From: Jaltomata sinuosa
Taxonomy: Eukaryota > Streptophyta > Magnoliopsida > Solanales > Solanaceae
Assembly: GCA_003996215.1 (NCBI GenBank)
Contig: QJPP01000807.1
Span: 154,001-218,000 of the forward strand
Length of the DNA stretch: 64,000 nt
Reading direction: 5' to 3'
Part shown: one piece after another, positions 24,202 to 34,900 of the stretch
Numbering within the stretch: the first letter of the stretch is position 1
Layout: every line of letters starts with the position of its first letter
Program-made: the position numbers and the translations under genes
Notes under the pieces: model-generated
What the model was told of the DNA's origin: nothing
What the model saw: only the letters and a program-made list of their open reading frames with translations
Database searches by the model: none

Positions 24202-27050
24202 TGTAATGACCCTTCCGGTCACTTATGCATTTTAGCCTTTTTTTATACTGTTAGAGCTTGCCTATAGTGGCCTCAAGTTATTTATGGCTTGCTCAGACTG
24301 GTAGTTCGATACTCAAGCCATTGGTTTGGTCTTTATGGCCGTTTCCCCATTTTAGAGCTTTAACTTAAGAAATTAGTGACTTTACTCAACATTCTTGGAT
24401 ATCATGCTCGTAATTGAATTTCGACAGTTCCCTTAGCTCCGGAGTATGGACTTTCATCTGGGTAGATCTTTGGTCAGGATTTGGGAGCTTTTCTCTAATT
24501 TTGTGTTTTCAGACTAGTTGGGCTTGTTAGGTTGACTTTTGTCAACATTTGGAGAAGACAACCTTGGATGGAAATTCTCTCAGTGATGTTAGCTCCAGAA
24601 TGCTGAGTTTGTGTTAGATAGTTGGTTGGTTTGAGACCCGGAAGAGACGAGCTCATTTTGGATTGTTCAATTAGTTTTAGCTAGTGTTGACTTGGGTCAA
24701 CATTCCTCTAAAACAACCTCGTAAGGAAGTTTCATCGATTTCGTTGAGTCCAGAACATTGTTTCCACTCTAATAGCATTATTGGTTTTTGAGTATTGGGT
24801 TTTGATTTTGCCCAAAATGCCCCGTAGAAGTTTTTAGCTCAGTTAGTTTTTCTGCTTCCTATGGCCTTCAGCGTGATAGTGCTCGGGCAACAAAATAGCG
24901 CTAGCCAGCTGCCCAGCCTTTAGCATGATCGCGCACGGCCAATAGCGCTAAAGTGCCTGGCCACCCTTCGGCGTGATTGCGCAGGCCTGCGCCCAGGCCT
25001 ATAAAATTCTCTTTCTTCATTTTTCCAGCCATTCATTCTATTTGTCTCCTGTCTAAAAACCATTTCTCTCACTAGAATCTGCTCCAAAATGGTATAAGCT
25101 TTGGGGAATTTGTCAATATACCAATTAGTTTTTCTCCCCCTTCAATTTGGTAAGCTTTCTTCCTCCCCAAAGGCTTGTTCCCTATGGTTTACCCTCCGTT
25201 GTTGTGATTCTTAAGCTTGGAGAAATTCCTTGTAGAAGCTGATCGTTTTGTCTTGATTGTTCGCGGGTTCGATGAATTCACTTCTTTGGCATATTTCATC
25301 TCATCGTGATAAGTGAATTCTCTATTTTATTTCTGATTTATTCTTGAAATTTCTTCTTTAATTCTTTACTTTAACGGGCTATTTTGAGCCTCTCCTCTTG
25401 GCTAAATCTGCTCATTTTTGGAGCACACACTCTTTGGATTGTTTTGATCTTTGTGCTTCTTTCTGTTTCTGATTTTGGTTTGTGGGCCCTGTATGACTGC
25501 TTTTGACCTAAATTTTGATTCGGCTAACATAATACCAATATATGTATCGTTGGTTATGTTTTGACATGTAGTATATTGTGTTGATACTGTTTTCACAAAT
25601 TGGAGCTTCTAGGAGCTGTTCGACCTTCAACAATACCGTCCCCACAGCTAATCGTCGGATTACAAGTAGGTTATAGCTTTCCCTACCTAGACTCTACGTA
25701 TATAGGCTATTACTGCATTAATTAGTATCCTTAGGTGGGTTGGTATAGGTTGGTACCCCAGACCTTGTCTGTCTCTTATGTCTGCTTTATTCATACGTTA
25801 TTTGTAGTACTCATTGTAGTATTGTGATATTACCCTTGTGGCCTTGTGTGGCCTTTGAATATGCCTTTGGACCATAGATGGTGGGATATTTGGGAATGTC
25901 CATGAGTCGTGGCCTTTGAATATGCCTCTAGACTATAGATTGTGGGATATTTGGGAATGTCCATGGGTCTTTGACATTGTGATATTACTTTAGGATGGTT
26001 ATCTATGCTGTATAACTGCTTGTGCCTATGCAGGGATGATATGAATGTTTGTGAGCCATTAGGCTAGCCTATTGTTTGTGAGCATATCAGTCATGCAAAG
26101 GATTTTCAGCATGTTTTACTACTATTTTGGCTTTGGACCCACTATAAATGATTTTATAAACTTTGTATGGCCCCGAGGGCCCACTTACGGTAAAATGAGT
26201 ATGAAAGGTTTTGGTACTGACTTTTATGAAACCTCTTGAAGTAAAGAGGATATTTTGATGATTTCACCAATGGTTTTCATACTAATACTAGGCTCAGCTA
26301 GGCTGTAGTGTTAGATATGATTTTTTACAGATTTAGACCCGAATATGTGCCATGCACCCTATTTAGGGATTTGAGACATGATTATTTATTTAGACCCAGT
26401 TATGATCTGAGAACCCTTTATGGGGTTTTTTGTTGCACTACTACTATTTTAGATGCGGTTCAATTCTAGGCACATATTGTGAGGTTCTAATTCTTTGAGA
26501 TTTTGTGGTTTTAGTATGTGGTCTACGAGTAGACCTCTATGGACCTTGCCGACCAGGCCAAGGGCTATGAGCTGCGAGTGCAGGAGGGGGGTGTATGATG
26601 GAGTTGAGGTACTCGGGAGAATTCCTTCCATAGATCCTGCTTCTATTAGGCCTTTGAGGTAAAGGAGGGGGTAACATACGGGTTATAATCACACTGGTTC
26701 CATCATCCTCATCATGCATATTTCATTCGAATTCCACCCTTGTTTGTTGTGTGCTTATTGTCTGCCCTAATTGTAAGGGCGACCGAAGGGTTTGTTTTCA
26801 CTTGATTGCATTCCACGGTTTTATGGTAAGCTATTGGGACTATAGGTAGATTATATTACTCCTTTCATACTGTAGACCTTGTTATGGCTCTTTGATATTG
26901 ATGGATTAGTAGTTTCTAGCCTATTGATGCCCTGGTTATTTGGAATGTGATTATTGAGGGGCTAGTGGGTCCTATATTGTTGAGGCACTATTGACTGTGG
27001 CCTTCTGAGCAATTGTGGGTTATATGATTCTATTCGTTATCATGGTTATG
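24202..27050 (+). repeat. Element D: A-family LTR, plus orientation, truncated
   Basis: Starts TGTAATGACCC at 24202. It shares block order with the reverse complement of 9560-6500 of element A: W-box inverted pairs (24532, 24688), a CpG cluster with two TAGCGCTA palindromes (24896, 24943), the GACTACAAGTAGG-type region near 25660, and the inverted repeat GGTCTAC-GA-GTAGACC (26520-26535). It stops at 27050 where a C-type LTR begins. No internal coding region is attached, so it is a solo LTR or a fragment. Confidence 0.75.
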
Positions 27051-27725
27051 TGTAACATCCCGTATTCTGCATATACTAGTCCTATTCATATATCACTTGA
27101 TATAGCCTTGTTGTATAGGTGAGGGACCGAGTTTCTTATATGAGCAGTGATAGTTCAATGTTTATTGGGAGGTGCTGTAATGCCCCATTCAGTTCAGCAC
27201 ATAAATGGCCAAGTTAACCACGACAAAAGTATTTAAACTCGAGATGGTAAGGTTGTATTTGAGTAAATATTTAGGGTGAAGTATTAAGCTAAAGCAAAAG
27301 GGATTAGAAATTAGAAAATAGATTAAAATAAGTGAGCTGCTTGCTTGACTTAACTAAGCTAGTAGGTGACAAGTAGGTGCATCACCTACTTTGACTTATT
27401 GACCAGCCTAAAGAACTAGGTAGGTGCATCACCTACTAAGACTATTTTGACTAGCTTAGAGGGCCAAGTACACCCATCACACACTTGAATAAATTCTGGC
27501 CCAAAGAAGTGAAAGAAAGGGAATGAATTGGCAGCCAAGGCCCAATAAGGTTAAGTCCAACAAAGCCCATGTAAAATGGCCAAGTAGGTGTATCACCTTC
27601 TTGACATTTTGTGGCTCAAAATGAGCAAGGAAAGTCGGCCAAAGCAGCCCCCCTTTAAAGGGGTTAAGACCAGCTCATTTCACTCATTTTAACTTGAAAA
27701 AAAAAATTAGAAGTTCTTTCTTTCT
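27051..27725 (+). repeat. C-type LTR fragment (first 675 bp)
   Basis: Matches 15785-16462 from the TGTAACATCCCG start through all four inverted repeats and the CCCCTTTAAAGGGG palindrome. It is cut within the CT-rich run where the LINE begins. The rest of the LTR is not found after the LINE, so this is not a simple insertion; a deletion or rearrangement occurred. Confidence 0.85.
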
Positions 27726-27740
27726 CGGTCGCACTCGAAT

Positions 27741-29098
27741 TTGGGGGCAGGGTCGGGGGTGGGGTCGGGGGCGGGGACGAGGGGAAGGAGAGGTAAGGGG
27801 GTTAAGGAAACATCTAGGTTGAGAATAGGGTCTTGGAACATAGGGACTTTATCCGGAAAGTCCATTGAGCTAGTGAATGTCCTAAGGAAGAGGAGGATTA
27901 GCATAGCGTGTGTCCAGGAGACTAAATGGGTGGCACTAAGGCGCGAGAGGTAGACGGGTATAAGTTGTGGTACTCAGGAGGTGTGAGGAATAGGAATGGG
28001 GTAGGTATCCTAGTGGATGAGGAGTTGAGAGAACAAGTGGTGGAGGTTAGGAGGGTCAACGATAGGTTGATGTCAATTAAGTTAGTCCGTGGAGGGTCTA
28101 CTTTGAACATTATTAGTGCGTACGCACCACAATCGGGCTTGGATGAGGGGGAGAAGAAACGCTTTTGGGAGGTTTTGGACGAGGTAGTGGGAGGTTTGCC
28201 GGATACTAAGAAGCTTTTCATTGGAGGGGATTTCAATGGGTACATCGGGGTATCTTCGAGGGGTTATGACGACGTGCATGGAGGCTTTGGTTTCGGGGAT
28301 AGGAATGAAGAGGGAGCCGCACTCTTGGATTTCGCTAGAGCCTTTGGGTTGAGAGTAGCTAATTCTAGTTTCCCGAAGAAGGAGAAGCACTTGGTTACCT
28401 TCCGTAGTTCGGTGGCCAAGACTCAGATAGACTTTTTGCTCCTTAGGACGGGTGATAGAGGTCTTTGTAAAGACTGTAAGGTTATCCCAAGTGAGAATCT
28501 TTCGACCCAACATAGACTCTTAGTGATGGATTTAGAGATCAAGAAGGAGAAAAAGAAGCGGATTGTGGATGACCGGTCTAGGATTAGATGGGGTAGCCTG
28601 ACTATGGCCAGTGCACTGGAAATAGGGGAGAAGTTGATGACTAGGGGGGCTTGGGGGAGTAGTGGGGATGTGGATAATATGTGGGATACGACTGCTAGTT
28701 GCATAAGGGAGACGGCTAGAGAGGTATTGGGCGTCTCGAGAAGTCGTGCTGGCAAGCATCGAGGGGACTGGTGGTGGAATGGAGAAGTAAAAGGAAAGGT
28801 GGAGGTAAAAAAGAGGGCATATGCAAAGTTGGTAGAGAGTAAGGATGAGGAGGAGAAGCGAAGGAATAGGGAGGTGTATAAGATAGCTAGGAAGGAGGCT
28901 AAGTTAGCGGTAACGGCAGCTAAAACGGCAGCCTTTGAGAGCTTATACGCGACTTTAGAGGATAAAGGTGGGGATAAGAAGTTATACAGGTTAGAAAAGG
29001 CTAGAGAGAGGAGGACTCAGGACCTTGATCAAGTGAAGTGCATCAAGGACGAAGATGGCAAAATACTAGTAGATGAGGTACTCATTAGAAAGAGATGA
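27741..29098 (+). pseudogene. LINE endonuclease domain (EEP family)
   Basis: The endonuclease nicks target DNA to prime reverse transcription. Catalytic motifs of the endonuclease/exonuclease/phosphatase fold are present in order: GSWNIGTL (Asn), CVQETKW (Glu), ISAYAPQ (Tyr), GGDFNGYIG (Asp/Asn), TQIDFLLL (Asp) and LSTQHRLLVMD (His). The first two lie in the 27741 frame and the rest in the 27926 frame. A single-base deletion in the G-run near 27927-27931 explains the shift. A basic, coiled linker rich in Lys/Arg/Glu follows to the TGA at 29096. Confidence 0.9.
27743..27784 (+). other. G-quadruplex-capable tract at the LINE 5' end
   Basis: Seven runs of 3-5 G separated by 1-4 bases (G5, G3, G5, G4, G5, G4, G4) within 42 bp, in a window that is otherwise A+T-rich. 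It lies at the start of the first LINE open frame. Confidence 0.7.
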
Positions 29099-29119
29099 CA
29101 GTCTTACTTCCATGGACTC

Positions 29120-30259
29120 TTGAATGAAGAGGGGGACAAAAGCTTTGTGCTGGGAGATTTGGCACACTCAGAGAGGCGTAGTGACTATGATTGCTGTAGC
29201 CGTATAAGGGTTGAGGAGGTTAAGGTTGCGATTCGTAAGATGCGTAGGGGTAGGGCGACGGGGCCAGATGAGATTCCCGTTGATTTTTGGAAGAGCTCGG
29301 GGGAGACAGGTGTGAAGTGGCTAACCGAGTTGTTTGAGGGTATTTTCAGAACGGCAAAGATGCCTGAAGCTTGGAGATGGAGCACGATGATTCCTTTGTA
29401 CAAGAACAAGGGCGATATTCAGAGTTGCAACAACTATAGGGGTATCAAATTGCTAAGCCACACTATGAAGGTCTGGGAGAGGGTGGTGGAGTTGAGGTTG
29501 AGACAGATCGTGCCTATTTCCGAGAACCAGTTCGGCTTTATGCCAGGACGCTCGACTACAGAAGCTATTCATCTCCTTAGAAGACTGGCGGAGCAGTACA
29601 GGGAAAGGAAGAAGGACTTGCACATGGTGTTCATCGATTTAGAAAAGGCGTATGATAAAGTCCCTAGGGAGGTCCTTTGGAGGTGCTTGGAGGCTCCAGG
29701 TGTACCCGTGGCGTACACCAGATCGATTAAGGACATGTATGAGGGAGCCAAGACTCGCGTTAGGACTGTGGGAGGAGACTCGGAGAACTTTCCCGTGTTG
29801 ATGGGGTTGCACCAGGGATCGACCCTTAGCCCTTTTCTATTTGCCTTGGTAATAGATGTATTGACGCGAAAAATACAAGGTGAGGTGCCATGCTGCATGT
29901 TATTTGCGGATGATGTAGTTTTGGTTGACGAGACTCGGGGAGGAGTTAATGCTAAGTTGGAGGTTTGGAGACAGACCCTCGAGTCTAAGGGGTTTAGGCT
30001 GAGCAGGACCAAGACTGAATATATGGAGTGCAAGTTCAGTGAGGCGACTCAGGATGATGACGTAGAAGTGAAGCTGGATACACAGGTCATCCAAAAGAAA
30101 GGGAGTTTCAAGTATCTTGGGTCTATTATCCAGGAAAATGGAGAGATCGATGAGGATGTCACTCACCGTATTGGTGTTGGGTGGATGAAATGGAGGCTCG
30201 CATCTGGAGTCTTGTGTGATAAGAAGGTTCCTACTAAACTTAAAGGCAAATTCTACTGA
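29120..30259 (+). pseudogene. LINE reverse transcriptase domain
   Basis: Same frame as the endonuclease. Motifs in order: RGRATGPDEIPVDFWK, MIPLYKNKGDIQSCNNYRGI, ENQFGFMPGRSTTEAI, MVFIDLEKAYDKVPRE (first catalytic Asp), GLHQGSTLSPFLFALV and CCMLFADDVVLVDE (catalytic ADD). The domain is closed by TGA at 30257-30259 in a position where the protein clearly continues. The upstream TGA (29096-29098) is likewise in frame. Both are consistent with CGA-to-TGA changes. Confidence 0.92.
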
Positions 30260-30670
30260 GTGGTGGTTCGACCAGCTTTGTTGTATGGAGTAGAGTGTTG
30301 GCCAGTAAAGAACTCCCATATTCAAAAGATGAAGGTGGCGGAGATGAGGATGTTGCAATGGATGTGCGGGTTTACTAGGAGAGATAGGATTAGGAATGAG
30401 GATATCCGAGATAAGGTGGGTGTGGCATCGGTGGAAGATAAGATGCGGGAAGCGAGGTTGAGATGGTTCGGACATGTAAGGAGGAGAGGCACGGATGCTC
30501 CAGTGCGGAGGTGTGAGAGGTTGGCTATGGATGGATACCGGAGAGGACGAGGTAGACCGAAAAAGTATTGGGGAGAGGTGATTCGACAGGACATGGCGCA
30601 GTTGCAGCTTACCGAGGACATGACCCTAGATAGGAAGGTGTGGAGGACGCGGATTAGGGTAGAAGAGTAG
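30260..30670 (+). pseudogene. LINE ORF C-terminal region
   Basis: Continues the RT frame (RPALLYGVECWPVKNSHIQK) into a conserved basic end (MLQWMCGFTRRDRIRNEDI, RLRWFGHVRRR, GRPKKYW), which in RTE elements follows RT and is thought to bind RNA. A natural TAG stop lies at 30668-30670. Confidence 0.85.
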
Positions 30671-31045
30671 TAGGTAGAAGTGTGGGTAGGCTAGTAGGTA
30701 GGAGTGTGTTTCCTTGTTGTCCTGACTAGTAATCGTAGTGCTCGCTTATAGTTTTTTGTGCTTGGATTCCTCGTAGTAGTATTTTGTGGCAGTGTTCTGC
30801 TTCTGTCTGTTGTTTGTTACTACATATTACTTCCTATCGTCTCTTGTAGTTTTATCATGTTTTTGTATCCTGTATCTTTGTTACGTCCTTTTTAGCCTAT
30901 TCTTAGACTGTTTTTGTCTTGAGCCGGGGGTCTATCGGAAACAGCCTCTCTACCTCACCTCTGAGGTAGTGGTACGGACTGCGTACACTCTACCCTCCCC
31001 AGACCCCACGTTGTGAGAATACACTGGGTATGTTGTTGTTGTTGT
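30671..31045 (+). repeat. LINE 3' UTR with the SINE-shared tail
   Basis: T-rich 3' UTR followed by the conserved tail (about 30925-31045), with ACTGCGTACACTCTACCC, CCCCAGACCCCAC and a final TTG repeat. The short frame at 30786-31016 is not a gene. Confidence 0.85.
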
Positions 31046-31628
31046 ATATTTATAATATTATTCTTTTGTCAAACATACATTTGTTAAATATCATGTATTT
31101 TTAATTATTATGATTGATTAAATTAAAATATACTAATTTAAAAAATACATATCAATTTATTTTTATAATATTAGTTAAAAATAGATGTTTATTGATTAAT
31201 ATATTTTCAAGAAACAATATATACACACAGACATATATATATATATATATACACTCAATTTGATATTACTTATAAAGGCCTTTTATTTGTCGTATATTAA
31301 TTTTTTAATTTTGATAATTATCTTTTATTTAAAATTTTAATATAATTATGTAATTACACTTGTGCAACCAAACAGTACACTTATAATTACACTATAATTA
31401 CATTTTGATAAATAAACAGATCATGATAATTACTAAATTGTGTAATTATTATTCCAGTAATTACACCAATTTTAATTACTAGATGATTTTTTAAATCGAG
31501 GTAAAGTGGCATTGGCTCTAGATATTATGATATATATTAAAGATTATCAGTTTTAAAAGTTTTATATCTACAAAAATATCATATCATAATATATTTTAAA
31601 AATAATAGTTTTCTTTTTTCCAAAATAT
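31046..31628. other. A+T-rich intergenic stretch
   Basis: No gene seen. It holds a (TA)n microsatellite at about 31231-31251 and several copies of a TAATTACAC word (31340-31480), which suggest an old MITE that I cannot delimit. Confidence 0.5.
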
Positions 31629-31676
31629 TCGGACCACGCGCATAGCGGGAGCTTTAGTGCACCGGGCTGCCCTTTT
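31629..31676 (+). mobile_element. 3' fragment of an Au-type SINE
   Basis: CGGACC, then CGCGCATAGCGGGAGCTTTA and GTGCACCGGGCTGCCCTTTT match the conserved 3' end of the plant Au SINE as I know it. The tRNA-like head is missing. It lies about 270 bp upstream of the FAX3-like start codon. Confidence 0.7.
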
Positions 31677-31686
31677 ATGTATGATA

Positions 31687-31943
31687 TTGTATAAATTGAA
31701 AAATGATGGGAGAATTTTCTTTTGTCAACAAAAATATCCTGAATAGAGAAGCAAAGAATAGCCGGAAAGATCGCAGATTCAGTAGGGTCATGTGGCTATT
31801 ACGTGTCGCAACAACTTTAACCTTTATTCCCTTAAGCTCAGGTGCTATTTTAGAGAAAAACGAGCCATCTCAGCTACCTACCACTCCCCCACTCCTGTAA
31901 ACTTTGACAAAAGTGAGAGAGAGAGCAACATTGGACATTGGAA
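31687..31943 (+). promoter_or_regulatory. Proximal promoter and 5' UTR of the FAX3-like gene
   Basis: A TATA-like TATAAATT lies near 31689, and an ABRE-type ACGTGTC at 31801-31807. A GA-rich stretch (GTGAGAGAGAGAGC, 31911-31924) precedes the start codon. No transcript evidence is available; these are motif calls only. Confidence 0.35.
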
Positions 31944-34900
31944 ATGAATGTTGCTATCACAAACCCTAACCCTAGCCCTTCTCCTCTCTTAAAGCAAGCT
32001 TCTTCAATGGCGCTCTGTTATACTCCTACATGTCTAGGGTTTACTTCGACTAAGAGACCCTGTAACAAAAGAACTTTCCTTGTGGTTCGGTCTGTTTCCC
32101 GGGTTGGCGTTGGCTCCGGCTTGATTCCGTTCGCTCAACGTAGTTTCAGGAGTAGATCGATTCTCCCGTTCGCAGCTTCACATGAGGAATCGGTGAGTGA
32201 TAGTTGTTCTTTCATTTATTGTGTTTTTGTACCTCGTTTAGCTAGTAAAATGACGAGTTTTCAGCATTATTCAACTTCTGGATTGCAGTCCAAAGTAGAA
32301 GGTTTGAGACAAAACAGTTGTAAAGAATTTCATTGGTTGAAACAATTGGATGATTTTCTTATCGAGCAGCTATCAATTGTTATGTTCAGGGGAAAAGGGT
32401 GCAACTTTTCTTATTTCCGTGATGACTTTTTGTGCTTAGCAGGTCACCTGTATCTGACCAACTAAGGCATTGGCCATGGACCAAGATTTGTAGTACTTCC
32501 TCCTCTTATTTATACTACGGTGTTGTATAGGTAGTGGAGAAGTTAGTTTAGTAGAGAAAATATCACATGAAAGTTTAATATTATTGGTCGAGTGTTCTCA
32601 AACATTTGGGAACCTCCCTAAATGGTAAAGGTCATACAAATTAGGACGGGAGGGAGTATTATATAATTCAAACTCCTAGTGTAAGTCCTTAATGCTTATT
32701 CCCAATTGACACACCTGGGTGTCCAGGCCAGCTTGCGGGCACTTTGACTATTCCACCGGGACGTGCTACCTCCCACACCCGCATAGGTACCGGGTAACTC
32801 AAGCAAATTAGATTTCCTTTTTTGTCTCTGTTGGGTACCTTGGTCTCCAGGGTTTGCACCCACTTTGTTGACCACTAGGCTACACCTTTTCGGTATACCT
32901 TGCACTCACCTTTTTATGCGGTTGAATATAATGTGAGGTCTAGAACATGGTCGCCGATTGCTGTTTTCAGATTACATTACATACAAAAACGCTAGGAGAA
33001 GCTTGCAAAATGGGAATTCCAAGTTAATGTTTCCTTTTCGGCTTATACTTGCTTGTAGGCGGATCAACATCAAGCTGAAAGAGTTGCACATAATCCTTGT
33101 AATCTATAGCTTCTTTAAATATGTAAATTATATCTGAAAAAAGTTGAGGGATGAACTGCCAAATTTACATCTAAATTTAGATGCTTTGACCCTTGTACCT
33201 CAAAGCCTGCCATTTCTTTTGGAACAGAGGTAGCATTATTTTATGTTAACATCAATCTGAATTCTGATATCTTTCTTTTTAACTAACTTTTTTACATTTC
33301 TTACTATCATTTTAAATGAGTAGGCAGGTACATTATGCAAGAGGAGTTTTATTAGAGTATGGGAAGTTGGCATGCACACCTCACGGTCAAAATTTCGATT
33401 CTGAAAGAATGGAGTCTGATCTAGGTGTCTAATTTAATGGTTTCTGAAGGAAACTAAGAAGCTATAAACCTATAATGAAGATACATGTTTGTTTGAAATA
33501 GTGCAGACAACAGGCAGATTGGTGGGGTTTATTGGAGGCTTAGTTTCTTTTACTATTCTATTCTTTTTCCTGTGGTTCTTGCACCTTCTTTTTATTGCTT
33601 GTTTTTATGAAGGAATATTTCTGTTCATTCCAACTTGTGATAGCTCTTACATTTTCAACTTCGGATAGCGCCAACATTTTGTTTGTATTGTGTGGTATCA
33701 ATCAGAAAAGAAGGGCTATATCTATATTTATATAGACACACACATACATAGCTATTTGTATAGAGAAAAACAATGTGTTTGGAAAATTGAGCAGAGCTCT
33801 ATATGCCATAAAAAGAATGATAAATAGGAAGGAGACTCAGGCCTTACTTTTTTGGTATACACGCTGTGAACTTGTAAAAAAACTTTAGAGAAGGACATAT
33901 ATGTGATAATGTGAACCTGATGTAAGCTCAATGTGATTAAGGTAAGTAAGTTCTGATTGGACCGAACTTTTCTTTGGAAAATATTTTCCTCTCCAAAAAT
34001 TGTAGACTTGTAGTAGTATAAAATGTTTTATGTTTTTTTTTGAGAAGAAAAAAATACATACCACGTCAAGTTTGACATAATAAAAAATCAAACAAAAATA
34101 AACTGTTTATGTTTTATTTTTATTATATCAAACTTGATGTGGCATGTTTTTGTATAAATATTCCACTTTCTTTACATCTCAAGGTACTATTCTAAAACTT
34201 CCAAGCAAACTTAATATGATAATTGATTCAAATATTTTACTCTTAAACTCAAGCAAGTCATGTCAGGACTTTTTATTGGGGCAGGGGTAGTATGTTAATC
34301 AGTGTCTGTTACTATGTTTTGTTGATCTATCTTGATCTTTACGATGTTAGGCATAGTTGTTTCATTTTATGAATCAAAAGTTTTCATACTTTCAGAAGCC
34401 TTCAGATGTTGAATTGGAGAAGGACAATAATGATCTTAAGAAGGAGGCTGAGGCGTCAGAAGAAGCCTGGAAACAGACCCTAGCTTCCTTCAAAGAACAA
34501 GCGATGAAGGTGCAAGCTGTGTCACAAGAAGCATATGAGGTGTATTCCGATAAAGCTATGATCATTTTGAAAGAAACTTCTGAGAAATTAAAAATTCAAG
34601 CAGAGAAGGCAAGAGAAGATTTTGCTATAATTGCAAATGAAATTAGTGAGGAGAGTAAAGAATATTTAACCACTGCTGCTGAGAACTCCCCTGAACCAGT
34701 GAAGGATATTGTTGAAACATTTGCTTCCTCAGCAGATGAATTGAATGACGTGTCGAAAGTGCGAGACTTTTATTTGGGAATACCTTATGGTATGTAGAAG
34801 TTATCTTTCCAAATGTAGTAGTAAGGGACTGTTCGACGTGCAGTTTTATAATTTTGGTTGTATAAGTTGTTTTATGATTTTGTTTGGGTTACTACTAGTT

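Larger units (their letters stand above)
27726..31045 (+). mobile_element. RTE-clade LINE with (TTG)n tail
   Basis: One long damaged frame encodes an apurinic-type endonuclease followed by a reverse transcriptase. There is no gag-like ORF1, which is the RTE layout. The element ends in the 3' tail block CTGCGTACACTCTACCCTCC...ACACTGGGTATG, then TTG repeats. From established knowledge, this tail is shared with TS-type SINEs of Solanaceae, which use the LINE machinery. The 5' end is G-rich and probably slightly truncated. One frameshift and two in-frame TGA codons inactivate it, yet the protein is otherwise well kept. Confidence 0.92.

Noticed and set aside
28082..30621. Long antisense frames opposite the LINE (up to 191 codons)
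   Set aside because: The sense strand encodes clear endonuclease and RT motifs. The antisense frames are shadows.
30786..31016. 76-codon hydrophobic frame after the LINE ORF
   Set aside because: It lies in the T-rich LINE 3' UTR and runs into the non-coding SINE-shared tail.
32193..32465. Extension of FAX3-like exon 1 to the stop at 32463
   Set aside because: The in-phase GTGAGT donor at 32193 and the exon 2 match give a full-length family protein. Reading through gives unrelated sequence, although a truncated retained-intron isoform cannot be excluded.
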